This document shows, one piece after another, positions 43,994 to 53,178 of a stretch of DNA of 62,586 nucleotides. Below the pieces are notes generated by a model, which was not told the DNA's origin, made no database searches, and saw only the letters and a list, made by a program, of their open reading frames with translations. Within the stretch, counting starts at the first letter, position 1; every line of letters begins with the position of its first letter. Position numbers and translations under genes: made by a program. This DNA comes from Bacillus sp. M6-12 (GTDB taxonomy: Bacteria; Bacillota; Bacilli; Bacillales; DSM-1321): the NCBI RefSeq assembly GCF_002860285.1, contig NZ_PGVF01000034.1, positions 1 through 62,586 on the forward strand. The letters run 5' to 3'.

Positions 43994-45376
43994 ATGAATA
44001 AATTATTTCGGAAAAAGTCTATCACTGACTTAGTGGCGGCAAGTCATAAAAAAGAACTTAGCCGTTCAATGGGTCTATGGGACTTAATTTTTCTTGGAGT
44101 CGGCTGTGTAATCGGTACAGGTATTTTTGTTGTTACAGGGGTAGTTGCTGCTACAAGCGGCGGTCCTGCAATTACACTCTCCTTTATTATTGCAGGTATC
44201 GCCTGTGCCCTTGCAGCTTTTTGTTATGCAGAATTTTCATCAGCAGTTCCTGTCTCAGGAAGTGTGTACACATATAGCTATGCAACCCTTGGTGAACTTG
44301 CAGCATTTCTTATTGGATGGGATTTAATGCTGGAATATGTGTTAGCAATATCGGCAGTAGCCACCGGATGGTCTGCCTACTTCCAGTCCTTTATTTCAGG
44401 ATTCGGCCTCCACGTCACTGCCAGCTTGGCTTCTGCACCTGGAATGGACAAGGGGGGTATGATTGATCTGCCAGCAGTGCTGATCATCTTATTCATAACA
44501 GCATTGGTGAGCAGAGGCGTGAAAGAAAGCATTTCCTTTAATAATGTGATGGTGTTCCTTAAGCTGGCGGTAATTCTTGTGTTTATCGCTGCCGGAATTG
44601 GCTATGTGCGTCCGGAAAATTGGACTCCATTTGCTCCGTTTGGCTTTGAAGGGATTATCACTAGTGCGGCAACAGTCTTCTTCGCATACATTGGGTTTGA
44701 CGTAATTGCTACAGCTTCTGAAGAAGTAAAGAATCCAAAAAGAAACATGCCGATTGGAATTGTAACTTCTCTATTAATCTGTACTGTTTTATATATTGCC
44801 GTTTCTGGAATTCTCACAGGGATGGTTTCTTATGAAAAATTAAATGTAGCTGATCCTGTTTCGTTCGCTTTAAAAATGGTAGGGCAAGACGGCATGGCAG
44901 GGATCATCTCGGTTGGAGCGGTAGCCGGTATAACGACAGTTCTGCTGGCGCTTATATATGCACAAGTCAGACTATCTTTCGCAATGAGCCGTGACGGACT
45001 TCTTCCAAAAAAACTTTCTGTGGTACACAAAACGTTTAAAACGCCTTTCTCTAATACGTGGTTAACAGGATTCATTGCAGCCGGTATAGCCGGATTTGTA
45101 GATTTGACGACATTAGCCCACCTGGTTAACATGGGAACTCTTGCAGCATTTACTCTTATTTCAATTGCAATTATTGTTCTCCGTAAGAAGTTTCCTGATT
45201 TAAAGGCATCCTTCCGTGTACCTTTTGTTCCGGTATTGCCTGCAATCAGCGCATTATTTTGCCTTTATTTAGCATTAAGCCTGCCAGCAATCACCTGGAT
45301 TTCTTTTGTGATCTGGATTGGTGCCGGTTTAGTAGTTTATTTTGGTTATTCACAAAAACATAGCAACTTAAATTAA
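43994..45376 (+). CDS. yfnA: APC-family amino-acid permease YfnA
   Basis: A 460-residue transporter with about twelve to thirteen helices. It follows B. subtilis YfnA (461 residues) closely as I recall it: LGVGCVIGTGIFVVTGVVAA in helix 1, PVSGSVYTYSYATLGE, LIGWDLMLEYVLAISAVATGW, and FFAYIGFDVIATASEEVKNP in helix 6. It belongs to the CAT branch (cationic amino acid type). B. subtilis YfnA has been linked to threonine and branched-chain amino acid uptake; the substrate here is inferred. The ATG follows AGGGGGA. A cre-like site lies upstream. Confidence 0.88.
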   Translation: MNKLFRKKSITDLVAASHKKELSRSMGLWDLIFLGVGCVIGTGIFVVTGVVAATSGGPAITLSFIIAGIACALAAFCYAEFSSAVPVSGSVYTYSYATLGELAAFLIGWDLMLEYVLAISAVATGWSAYFQSFISGFGLHVTASLASAPGMDKGGMIDLPAVLIILFITALVSRGVKESISFNNVMVFLKLAVILVFIAAGIGYVRPENWTPFAPFGFEGIITSAATVFFAYIGFDVIATASEEVKNPKRNMPIGIVTSLLICTVLYIAVSGILTGMVSYEKLNVADPVSFALKMVGQDGMAGIISVGAVAGITTVLLALIYAQVRLSFAMSRDGLLPKKLSVVHKTFKTPFSNTWLTGFIAAGIAGFVDLTTLAHLVNMGTLAAFTLISIAIIVLRKKFPDLKASFRVPFVPVLPAISALFCLYLALSLPAITWISFVIWIGAGLVVYFGYSQKHSNLN

Positions 45377-45387
45377 ATTATGTTACT

Positions 45388-45420
45388 AAAAATAACCCCA
45401 TAAATAGTGGGGTTATTTTT
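45388..45420 (+). terminator. Terminator of yfnA
   Basis: AAAAATAACCCC and GGGGTTATTTTT form a perfect stem. Confidence 0.85.
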
Positions 45421-45512
45421 AGTAATGAAAGTCTTAATAAACATAATATTATATCAAGATAGTATTAATGTTATAATGTAGATGATTTAATTAAATGCCA
45501 AGGGAGGACATC

Positions 45513-46823
45513 ATGGAAAAAGAACAGCTAAAGAAAAATATCGGCTTTTTTGTCGGAACATCTCTGGTAGTTGGTACTGTTATCGGTTCTGGAATTTTCA
45601 TGAAGCCCGGGATTGTCCTGGAGGCAAGCGGAAACTCCTCAATGGCGCTTTTTGCTTGGCTTCTTGGAGGAATCATTACCCTGGCAAGCGGCTTGACCAT
45701 TGCTGAAGTCAGTACACGAATTCCAAAAACAGGCGGACTCTATTCTTATCTGGAAGAAGTTTATGGGAAGGTATGGGGCTTTTTATCCGGATGGGTTCAA
45801 ACCTTGATCTATGGTCCCGCCGTTATGGGAGCACTCGGTTTGTATTTTGGAGTTTTAGTAGCTGGGTTTTTTAATCTTTCAGAATCATATACTGCCATTA
45901 TTGGAGTTTTAACAGTTGTTTTATTAGGTGGCTTGAATATTTTAGGAACAAGCTATGGCGGTTTAATACAAAATGTTTCTACTGTTGCAAAACTAATACC
46001 GATATTTGCAATTGCTATATTTGGGATTACAATGGGGGACATGCCGGTCTTTAATATGGACAGCGGCTCTTCGGCACAGTCAGTTAGCTTGGGGGCAGCC
46101 GTTCTCGCTACGCTTTGGGCCTATGATGGCTGGATGAATGTCGGTTTTATGGCTGGTGAAATGAAGAATCCGGCTAAAACTTTGCCGAGAGCAATTATCA
46201 CCGGTATTATAGTTGTTATGGCTGCTTACCTATCTGTTAATGTGGCCATGATTCATGTACTTCCTGCTGATCAGATTGTTGAATTGGGTCCAAATGCTGC
46301 AAGTGAAGCAGCATCTATTCTATTTGGGGATTTTGGGGCAAAATTAATAGCCGTTGGAATCATGATATCTATTTTCGGCTGCCTAAATGGGAAGGTTCTT
46401 ACTTTTCCAAGGATTTCATATGCTATGGCTGAAGACGGGCTTTTACCGGGAGCAAAAACATTTGCGAAAGTCCATCCTAAATTCAGGACACCAGCAAATG
46501 CAACAATTTTGCAGCTTGTAATTGCGATTATCATGATGTTGATCACAGATCCTGATAAACTCACAAATATAGCGGTTTTTTCAGTCTTCTTATTTTACGG
46601 TTTAGCCTTTTTCGCTGTATTTATATTGCGTAAAAGGGATCCTGAAGCTAAAACCTATAAGGTTCCTTTATACCCGCTTACCCCGATTGTAGCGATAATT
46701 GGAAGTGTGTATATCCTAGTAAATACAATTATTGATAGCCCATTAGATTCTCTGTTCTCATTAGGAATCGCAGCTGCAGGCTTTCCTGTTTATTGGCTGC
46801 TTACAAGGAACAAAACTAAATAA
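45513..46823 (+). CDS. steT: LAT-type amino-acid permease, SteT-like
   Basis: A 436-residue transporter with twelve helices. The pattern GTSLVVGTVIGSGIFMKPGIVL, TRIPKTGGLYSYLEEVYGKVWGFLSGW, and FGCLNGKVLTFPRISYAMAEDGLLP is that of L-type exchangers. It closely resembles B. subtilis SteT (438 residues), a serine/threonine exchanger; the substrate is inferred. The ATG at 45513 has GGGAGGA upstream. It is transcribed separately from yfnA because a strong terminator lies between. Confidence 0.85.
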   Translation: MEKEQLKKNIGFFVGTSLVVGTVIGSGIFMKPGIVLEASGNSSMALFAWLLGGIITLASGLTIAEVSTRIPKTGGLYSYLEEVYGKVWGFLSGWVQTLIYGPAVMGALGLYFGVLVAGFFNLSESYTAIIGVLTVVLLGGLNILGTSYGGLIQNVSTVAKLIPIFAIAIFGITMGDMPVFNMDSGSSAQSVSLGAAVLATLWAYDGWMNVGFMAGEMKNPAKTLPRAIITGIIVVMAAYLSVNVAMIHVLPADQIVELGPNAASEAASILFGDFGAKLIAVGIMISIFGCLNGKVLTFPRISYAMAEDGLLPGAKTFAKVHPKFRTPANATILQLVIAIIMMLITDPDKLTNIAVFSVFLFYGLAFFAVFILRKRDPEAKTYKVPLYPLTPIVAIIGSVYILVNTIIDSPLDSLFSLGIAAAGFPVYWLLTRNKTK

Positions 46824-46982
46824 TATGCCTATTCTTTTGTTAAGTTAAGTTAAGTGCCAGGCACTGTTCCTATACGGACGGTGCGCGGCGCTTGTTTTTT
46901 GTTTAGGGAGCTATATAGATAACACATGTAAAAGCTTTGTCAGATTTCTTGTTTTTTGCAGACTGAGGAGAAGGTGATCTCT

Positions 46983-47804
46983 TTGAATATACAATTAAAA
47001 AATATCGTTTCGAAAAGCATTTTAACTCCAGGCAAGGGCCAGCTGGATGATTTTTCTCATTCCTTAAATCCCTATGCAGGCTGTGCTTTCGGGTGCAAGT
47101 ACTGTTATGTCAGGCAGCTTCCGCCATCACTTTTTCGGGATGAAGAGTGGGGAACGTGGATTGATATTAAAACCAATGCTACCGAGCTTCTGAAAAAGGA
47201 ACTGGTCAAAGTAAAGAAGAAAGGCCCGGTTACCATATTTATGTCATCTTCTACAGATCCTTATCAGCCAATTGAGTATAAAACAAAACTAACCCGCAGC
47301 TTGTTAGAGGTTATGGCCGAGGAGCAGCCTGATTTTCTTCATTTACAAACACGTTCACCCTTAGCAAAACGGGATATTGATTTATTTAAACAATTCGGGA
47401 ACAAAATCAGAATATCGATGACAATAGAAACAGACAAAGAAGAAGTGAGGAAGGCATTTTCCCCATCAGCCCCGCCGATCCCGGCAAGAATGAAGGCGTT
47501 AAAGGAAATAAAAGAAGCTGAAATTATGACACAGGCCACCATTGCACCGCTTCTTCCCTGCTCACGGGAGTTCCCAAAAAAGCTAAAGGATATTTCCCAT
47601 CGGGTAACCCTGGATGATTTCTGGATGGGTGATGGCAGTGGCGGCAAGCGAACCGATAACTTAGGGATATATGAGGTTTACAAACAGCTAGGGCTGGAAA
47701 AGTGGTACAATCCGACAGCTTATAAGGTTGTTTTAAAGATGCTTAAGAATGAGCTCGGTCATTCAGAGCTCTACGTTTCAAAAAATGGATTCAGTCCAGT
47801 ATAG
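46983..47804 (+). CDS. SPL-family radical SAM protein
   Basis: A 273-residue radical SAM protein. The cluster motif lies in NPYAGCAFGCKYCYVRQLPP (Cys34, Cys38, Cys41). The context resembles the spore-photoproduct-lyase-like group (Rv2578c type) rather than SplB itself: TIFMSSSTDPYQPIEYKTKLTR, HLQTRSPLAKRDIDLF and ISMTIETDKEEVRKAFSP. Function is unknown. The TTG at 46983 is chosen because AAGGTGAT lies six bases upstream. A hairpin terminator and AT-rich repeats follow. Confidence 0.82.
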   Translation: MNIQLKNIVSKSILTPGKGQLDDFSHSLNPYAGCAFGCKYCYVRQLPPSLFRDEEWGTWIDIKTNATELLKKELVKVKKKGPVTIFMSSSTDPYQPIEYKTKLTRSLLEVMAEEQPDFLHLQTRSPLAKRDIDLFKQFGNKIRISMTIETDKEEVRKAFSPSAPPIPARMKALKEIKEAEIMTQATIAPLLPCSREFPKKLKDISHRVTLDDFWMGDGSGGKRTDNLGIYEVYKQLGLEKWYNPTAYKVVLKMLKNELGHSELYVSKNGFSPV

Positions 47805-47839
47805 AAAAAAGGCAAGATGAGCGATAGTGACCACCAAGC

Positions 47840-47865
47840 GAGCGCGGTAAACCCGTGCTCTTTTT
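47840..47865 (+). terminator. Terminator of the SPL-like gene
   Basis: GAGCGCGG and CCGTGCTC pair with one mismatch around TAAAC, followed by five T. A close copy of this hairpin occurs at 48038-48058. Confidence 0.65.
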
Positions 47866-47985
47866 GCATTTGGCGAAATTAATTGGAAAACGGCCAAATT
47901 AATTGAGATTTTGGCAAAATAAAATCAAAAACTGCCAAATTAATTGGCACTTAGATGAAATAAATTAGGAATTCCAGTAGAACGT
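47866..47985. repeat. Tandem AAATTAATT-type repeat, first cluster
   Basis: About five degenerate units of 20-22 bases, each of the form GGC-AAATTAATTGG plus a short A-rich spacer: GGCGAAATTAATTGGAAAA, CGGCCAAATTAATTGAGATT, TTGGCAAAATAAAATCAAAA, CTGCCAAATTAATTGGCACT, AGATGAAATAAATTAGGAAT. Each unit is near-palindromic. No long conserved repeat/spacer pattern is present. Confidence 0.7.
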
Positions 47986-48027
47986 TGGCCATTCCGGATA
48001 AATTAGTTGAGGCTGCGGTTATCACAG

Positions 48028-48135
48028 TACAGAGTGGGCACGGTAAATCCGTGCTCATTTTGCCATTTGGCTAAATAAAATAGAAAACGGCCAAATTAAT
48101 TGGATTTAGGCCAAAAAAAATTAGGAAGTTTCAGA
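48028..48135. repeat. Second copy of the hairpin plus AAATTAATT repeat
   Basis: A hairpin GCACGG-TAAAT-CCGTGC followed by TCATTTTGCC, then about three units (TTGGCTAAATAAAATAGAAA, CGGCCAAATTAATTGGATTT, AGGCCAAAAAAAATTAGGAA). It repeats the hairpin-plus-units layout of 47840-47985, offset by about 190 bases. Confidence 0.7.
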
Positions 48136-48363
48136 GTATAGTGAAGGCCAAGATCATCACAATACCGAGGACCTTTTTCGTTCCTGCTAGGAATGAATAA
48201 AATACGCCTTAAGTCTTAGCATTTTTTACATTTCACGGACTATGGAAGAAATTTCAATAATCTTGTATCATGTAGGAAACGAGGATTTACACACAATGAA
48301 ACTTTATTAAGTAAAATTCGTATTTATAAAGAGCACGATTTATGTCAGGAGGAGTCGAATACG
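48136..48363. other. Leader of the xpaC operon
   Basis: No gene is seen. GGAGGAG near 48350 is the ribosome site of xpaC. Confidence 0.5.
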
Positions 48364-49020
48364 ATGAACCCGTTTTTAGTATTTGTTATTCGAATGTTCT
48401 TTGCCATTCCAACGGCTGCAGTGGTTTGGCTGGTAAGTATGTTCGCCTTGGATCAGACCTTTCTTTTATCGACAGCCTTTTCCCTTGGCGCGGGAGCCAT
48501 TATATATGGGGCGGTTACAGTGTATCTGAACTCCCGCTTTTTAAAAAAGCACGGCTTAACTAGAAAGGAATATCAATATATTAAGGGAAACTTGGATGAA
48601 GCCAGGCAAAAAATTTCCCGGTTGCAAAAAGCGCTTTTCTCAATCAGGCAAATATCATCACTAAAAAAAGGAATTGAGCTGTTAAGGATTGCAAGAAGAA
48701 TTCATAATTTAGCTAAAAAAGAACCGAAACGGTTTTATAAAGCTGAAAAATTTTTCTTCTCCCATTTGGATTCGGCAGTAGAACTGACTGAGAAATATGT
48801 ATTTTTATCCGCACAGCCCAAAAAAACTTATGAACTTGAGCAGTCACTAAAGGAGACCCGCTTCACCCTGGAAGAACTTACGCATACTGTTGAAAAGGAT
48901 CTGTACCAAGTTCTGTCTGATGATATTGATCACCTAAATTTTGAAATAGATTTAGCCAAGCATTCATTAAAGACAATTGAAGAATCACAATTAATTGATG
49001 AAAGCAGGAAATATAAATGA
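48364..49020 (+). CDS. xpaC: XpaC-like protein
   Basis: A 218-residue protein with two N-terminal membrane helices (about 4-26 and 32-52) and a long cytoplasmic helical part (YQYIKGNLDEARQKISRLQKA; IELLRIARRIHNLAKKEPKRF; FFFSHLDSAVELTEKY). This is the XpaC family, named for an effect on X-phosphate hydrolysis, with no enzymatic motif visible. It overlaps the next gene by four bases, as in the B. subtilis xpaC-yaaN pair. Confidence 0.85.
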   Translation: MNPFLVFVIRMFFAIPTAAVVWLVSMFALDQTFLLSTAFSLGAGAIIYGAVTVYLNSRFLKKHGLTRKEYQYIKGNLDEARQKISRLQKALFSIRQISSLKKGIELLRIARRIHNLAKKEPKRFYKAEKFFFSHLDSAVELTEKYVFLSAQPKKTYELEQSLKETRFTLEELTHTVEKDLYQVLSDDIDHLNFEIDLAKHSLKTIEESQLIDESRKYK

Positions 49021-50192
49021 GCGAACAGAACACATCTCTTGTAAAAGACACAGGGACATCCAATCTTATGGAAGACCTGCTTGCCAACCCTTTTGGTGAA
49101 AGCCGATCGACGCCGCATATGGCAGTAAAGGAAGACAAACCGCTTAAACTCATTGATGTCCTTCCTGAAGAAAACCGGGCAAAGGCCTATCAGCTTGCTG
49201 AACAGATCGACCCTAGAAATCATCAGGCGATGGTTACATACGGCACGCCGGCACAGACGAAGCTTTTGTCATTTTCGAATACGATGCTTGAGCATGTTCA
49301 AAAAAAGGATATTGGTGAAGTTGGGGAAATCATTAGCGAATTAATGAAGAGATTAAATGATGTGAACCCCGACGGCCTAATGCCTGAACGGCCCTCTTTT
49401 TTTTCAAGGATGTTCGGCAAGATATCGGGATCTGTGCAGGAAGTGCTTTCCAAATACCAGAAAACAGGTGCCCAAATTGAACGGATCAGCGTGAAGCTCG
49501 AGCGCGGCAAGAATGTCTTATTATCAGATATCGACATGCTCGAAAAGCTCTATGAAAATAATAAAGAATATTTCCATGCACTGAATGTATATATTGCTGC
49601 GGGTGAGATTAAACTCGAGGAATTATATAATAAAACGATACCAGAGCTAAAGAAAATTGCTGAAGAGACAAATGACCAAATGAAATTTCAGGAAGTAAAC
49701 GATATGACTCAGTTTGCTGACCGGTTGGATAAACGGCTGCATGATTTAAAACTAAGCCGGGAAATTACGATTCAAAGTGCCCCGCAGATCCGCCTTATCC
49801 AAAACACTAATCAGGCACTAGTGGAGAAGATTCAATCCTCTATTTCTACTGCGATTCCTCTATGGAAAAACCAGGTGGCCATTGCCTTGACTTTGATCAG
49901 ACAGCGCCATGCCGTAGAAGCGCAAAAGCAGGTATCAAAAACCACAAATGATCTGCTATTGAAGAATGCAGAAATGCTTAAAACCAATACGATCGAAACG
50001 GCGAAAGAGAATGAACGCGGCATTGTAGACATTGAAACGCTGAAGAAAACTCAGGAGAGTCTAATCTCCACTCTGGAAGAAACACTTAGGATCCAGGAGG
50101 ATGGACGGCATAAACGGCGCCAGGCAGAGCATGAACTGGAAGCAATGGAAAGCGATTTAAGACAAAAACTGTTGAGCATTAAAGGATCATAA
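49017..50192 (+). CDS. yaaN: Toxic anion resistance protein, TelA/YaaN family
   Basis: A 391-residue soluble, highly helical protein. Recognisable parts are RAKAYQLAEQIDPRNHQAMVTYGTPAQTKLLSFSNTML, FFSRMFGKISGSVQEVLSKYQKTGAQIERI and LIRQRHAVEAQKQVSKTTNDLLLKNAEMLK. These are characteristic of TelA (PF05816), linked to tellurite and other toxic-anion tolerance; the biochemical role is unknown. Co-translated with xpaC through a four-base overlap. Confidence 0.88.
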   Translation: MSEQNTSLVKDTGTSNLMEDLLANPFGESRSTPHMAVKEDKPLKLIDVLPEENRAKAYQLAEQIDPRNHQAMVTYGTPAQTKLLSFSNTMLEHVQKKDIGEVGEIISELMKRLNDVNPDGLMPERPSFFSRMFGKISGSVQEVLSKYQKTGAQIERISVKLERGKNVLLSDIDMLEKLYENNKEYFHALNVYIAAGEIKLEELYNKTIPELKKIAEETNDQMKFQEVNDMTQFADRLDKRLHDLKLSREITIQSAPQIRLIQNTNQALVEKIQSSISTAIPLWKNQVAIALTLIRQRHAVEAQKQVSKTTNDLLLKNAEMLKTNTIETAKENERGIVDIETLKKTQESLISTLEETLRIQEDGRHKRRQAEHELEAMESDLRQKLLSIKGS

Positions 50193-50271
50193 TAAAAACA
50201 AGAAAAAGCTGAGTTGAACAAGCGCAGACTGCTCCCTAAATCTTTCGGGAACGGATTTAAATCATGAGATT

Positions 50272-50364
50272 GAAAAAAGGCAACTGAACCCGGTGAACTG
50301 CACCCCGATTCTTAGACATAATCTAACAGTTGGGGTGCAATCCATTAATGGGCGTTGCCTTTTA
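50272..50364. terminator. Large inverted repeat between convergent genes
   Basis: The outer arms AAAAGGCAAC/GTTGCCTTTT and inner arms TGCACCCCGATTCTTAGA/TCTAACAGTTGGGGTGCA (about 14 of 18 pair) enclose CATAA. It can terminate both yaaN and the convergent GGDEF/HD-GYP gene. The inner arms look like facing ends of an IS3-type element or a MITE, which is an inference. Confidence 0.6.
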
Positions 50365-50369
50365 TTAAT

Positions 50370-52181
50370 TCAAGCATCTTTCTGTAATAATTGAAACTCC
50401 GGCTTTAGTTCTGAGATTACTTCAATAAAAGGACCAACTAAATTCGGATCGAACTGTGTTCCAGAGCAATGAACGATTTCATCAAGAGCATCAGGTATAG
50501 ATTTTGCCTTTTGATAAGGGCGATTCGTAGTCATGGCATCAAAACAATCAGCAATTGTTAAAATCCTTGCAGCAAGCGGAATGGATTCACCAGATAATTG
50601 ATCCGGATAACCCTTCCCATCGTATCTCTCGTGGTGATGTCTTATCATTGGCCGGCAATGATCCAACTCATGTATGGACTGAACCATTTGTTCTCCCCAG
50701 ATAACATGCATTTTAATTGTTTCCCATTCTTCATTTGTGAGCTTGGAAGTCTTATTTAAAACTTCAGTAGGTACTTCCACTTTTCCTATATCATGTAATA
50801 ATGCACCATACCGTATATTTTTAACCTCTAATTCGGAGAGGCCCACTTTTTTTGCTAGTTGTTCCGAATACTCCATAATTCTCTCTGTATGTCCGTATGT
50901 ATAGCGGTCTTTTGAATTAATAATCATTAAGAATGTTTTTAAAGTTTGAATTACATCTTCTTCATGGTCGGAATCAAACTTAAATTTTCCTTTTAATTCA
51001 TCAATTACAGATGAGTATAGCTGGACGCGATTACGGCTGCTATATTTGGTTTTATATAATGCCTGATCTGCTAGCATTATAAGTTGTTCTCTTGTTGCAG
51101 ACATTTCAGGGAAGGTGGATATTCCTATGGAAACAGTAACTTTTTTGTTTGGCATGTGTTCTTTACCCTTAAAAGGGAAATCAGATATTGATCTGCGAAT
51201 TAATTCTGCCACTTCTATCGCTGACTTTGAATCGACGTTTGGTAAAATAATAGCAAATTCTTCTCCGCCATATCTGCAGGCGATCGCATCTGCCGGAATT
51301 CTTGCACTCAGTATTCCGGCAACCTCACGAAGCAATTTATCCCCCTCTGGATGGCCGAATGTATCATTATATACCTTGAAGTGGTCAAGATCTATTAGAA
51401 GCAAGGCTCCTTTTTCAACATTATTGATGGTCGATTCAAGATTACCTTGAAAATATCGATGATTATAAAGCTTTGTTAGCTCATCTTTTTCACTTAATGA
51501 ACGAAAATGGTCAAACATTTTATAGTAGCTTCTATAGGAAATGCCAAGTGTCCACATTATCAAACAAAATAACAAAATGCCTAGAATTCCTTCTTCTTTA
51601 ACTACAGCCGCCATAATGAGGCCTAATGGCATCATTGTAAAATAGATAAGAACTGCTTTCTTATCCAGAAAAATTTTTAGGTACATTACAAGAGATTCCT
51701 TCGAACGGATGCAAAGGTAGAGGGAAAGAAACAACACATTAGAAGCAAAAAAGCTGATAGCAAAGGCGATAAATGCAAGACCATTAGCTATGAAGGATTC
51801 AACTTCTGTGTTGAAAAAAAGGAAGTAAAAAAAGAATCCAATATAGCCTGAAAGACTATACTGAATGCCATTAAATGAATGAGAAACCCATTTTTTTGGA
51901 TAAAGTGAGATTAAAAATATAGTCATAATCAGGCTTGTTAAAAAAATAGAAAAAACACCATACAAGATTCCTGCAGTGAATAGCAGCGGAGTGACTAACG
52001 AAAGGTTGTCGCTTGATGGAAGAACGATGGGACGTATATCAAATAAGGCAGCAGCACCGGCAAAAATAATAATACTTACCCATGTAGACATACTTAATGG
52101 GTGAAAAAGCTGATAAAAGAGCAATAGAAAAATGGAGGCACAAATCAGATGGTATGCTTTTAATTGGATATTATGCTCCAT
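50370..52181 (-). CDS. Membrane GGDEF and HD-GYP protein (c-di-GMP turnover)
   Basis: A 603-residue protein with about six membrane helices (1-215), a GGDEF domain (about 228-390) and an HD-GYP domain (about 405-590). The cyclase signature GGEEF is intact at 305-309, preceded by LLLIDLDHFKVYNDTFGHPEGD; no RxxD inhibitory site is seen. The phosphodiesterase core has His431, His463-Asp464 (LLHDIGKVEVP) and HHERYDGKGYP. It could both make and degrade c-di-GMP. It overlaps the DUF5317-like gene by 11 bases and shares its riboswitch leader. Confidence 0.9.
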   Translation of the reverse strand: MEHNIQLKAYHLICASIFLLLFYQLFHPLSMSTWVSIIIFAGAAALFDIRPIVLPSSDNLSLVTPLLFTAGILYGVFSIFLTSLIMTIFLISLYPKKWVSHSFNGIQYSLSGYIGFFFYFLFFNTEVESFIANGLAFIAFAISFFASNVLFLSLYLCIRSKESLVMYLKIFLDKKAVLIYFTMMPLGLIMAAVVKEEGILGILLFCLIMWTLGISYRSYYKMFDHFRSLSEKDELTKLYNHRYFQGNLESTINNVEKGALLLIDLDHFKVYNDTFGHPEGDKLLREVAGILSARIPADAIACRYGGEEFAIILPNVDSKSAIEVAELIRRSISDFPFKGKEHMPNKKVTVSIGISTFPEMSATREQLIMLADQALYKTKYSSRNRVQLYSSVIDELKGKFKFDSDHEEDVIQTLKTFLMIINSKDRYTYGHTERIMEYSEQLAKKVGLSELEVKNIRYGALLHDIGKVEVPTEVLNKTSKLTNEEWETIKMHVIWGEQMVQSIHELDHCRPMIRHHHERYDGKGYPDQLSGESIPLAARILTIADCFDAMTTNRPYQKAKSIPDALDEIVHCSGTQFDPNLVGPFIEVISELKPEFQLLQKDA

Positions 52182-52728
52182 TTACAGCCACTTCCTCAGA
52201 CTTTTTCTTGTTTTTAACCATTACTTTATACATAAATAAAATGACTCCGATTGAAAGTAAAATATCGCCTATACTTATGATGATTGGACGAGGATATGGA
52301 GATTGAAGAAAGATAATATCTCCAAGGATATTCAGATGGGAGTGATCTGATATAGCAATATGCTTCCCATATTCTCCTGCCAGTAAGGCGGGAAAGTCTT
52401 CCGGAGAAAGAATTTTTGCTGCTTCTGCATCGACTGGCATCCTGCCCCGATTTGCGAGCATAACAATCAGATTTAAAACTATGCCAATAACCATATAGGT
52501 GAAACCGGAGTTCTTATAATTAACCAAACAGAAAAGTAATAGTCCAATATTACTTAGAATGACTGCCGCTAATAAGTGGTCTTTAAAAAAATAAATAGAT
52601 CCAAACTGGATTAGAAAAGAGACAGTTATTAACCAGGGATGTTTGAGTTTAATATTTACGAACCCCTTGAAACTCCCCCCTAGAAGTAACGAACCAACAA
52701 TTCCTATGATTATACTGTCAATAAACAT
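52171..52728 (-). CDS. DUF5317-like membrane protein
   Basis: A 185-residue integral membrane protein with about five helices. Visible features are IIIGIVGSLLLGGSFKGFVN near the start, LIVMLANRGRMPVDAEAAKIL, LLAGEYGKHIAISDHSHLNILGDII, and IISIGDILLSIGVILFMYKVM at the end. The NRGRMPVD and GDILLSIG patterns fit DUF5317 proteins as I recall them. Function is unknown. It starts behind GGAGGAA and overlaps the GGDEF/HD-GYP gene, implying that the two act together. Confidence 0.8.
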   Translation of the reverse strand: MFIDSIIIGIVGSLLLGGSFKGFVNIKLKHPWLITVSFLIQFGSIYFFKDHLLAAVILSNIGLLLFCLVNYKNSGFTYMVIGIVLNLIVMLANRGRMPVDAEAAKILSPEDFPALLAGEYGKHIAISDHSHLNILGDIIFLQSPYPRPIIISIGDILLSIGVILFMYKVMVKNKKKSEEVAVNGA

Positions 52729-52888
52729 GGTAATTCCTCCAAACAGCTCAACATTCCAATGTAGAGCCGAAGATAAAAGCTCCCCGGCTCAGTTTAATAC
52801 TTCTTTATTAGGAGAATGTAAAAAGGTCTTATCAGTCTTCCTTAAACAGCTTAGTTTTGTCCACTTTAAGACTGTTAAAATTAAAAGT

Positions 52889-52954
52889 TTAATCTAATTT
52901 CCAAGCCAGGACTGGTCTTGAAATGATTTTACTTATCAGTCTAAGAAATTTCAT
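52889..52954 (-). CDS. Possible 21-residue microprotein
   Basis: A short frame starting ATG at 52954 behind AAAGGCAGG. The peptide begins MKFLRLISKIISRPV and ends WKLD. It is amphipathic and cationic. It lies between the c-di-GMP riboswitch and the DUF5317-like gene on the same strand. Existence is inferred from the ribosome site and from its likeness in layout to the second microprotein. Confidence 0.35.
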   Translation of the reverse strand: MKFLRLISKIISRPVLAWKLD

Positions 52955-52990
52955 AGTAAAACCTGCCTTTAATAAGATTGGTTAATAACA

Positions 52991-53071
52991 TCAGTCAAGC
53001 TTGTAAGCCGATGCAGCAGCTAATACAAACATAGTGGCATAAAATAAAACCATAGTAACTTTAAATTTCAT
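52991..53071 (-). CDS. Possible 26-residue membrane microprotein
   Basis: A short frame starting ATG at 53071 behind GAGGGATGGTG. The peptide begins MKFKVTMVLFYATMFVLAAA and ends YKLD, forming one hydrophobic helix. Like the neighbouring microprotein it starts MKF and ends KLD. It is the first possible gene downstream of the c-di-GMP riboswitch. Confidence 0.45.
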   Translation of the reverse strand: MKFKVTMVLFYATMFVLAAASAYKLD

Positions 53072-53178
53072 AATAACTTCACCATCCCTCATAAAATAAT
53101 AAAAGATTCCAGCAGAGAAAGGGTTGAGTTAAAGATAAAAGTCTTATATAGGGTCTTTTATCTCAAAAATTTAACCTT

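Noticed and set aside
47866..48135. CRISPR-like array
   Set aside because: The 20-22-base units vary throughout, there is no constant repeat with unique spacers, and no cas gene is nearby.
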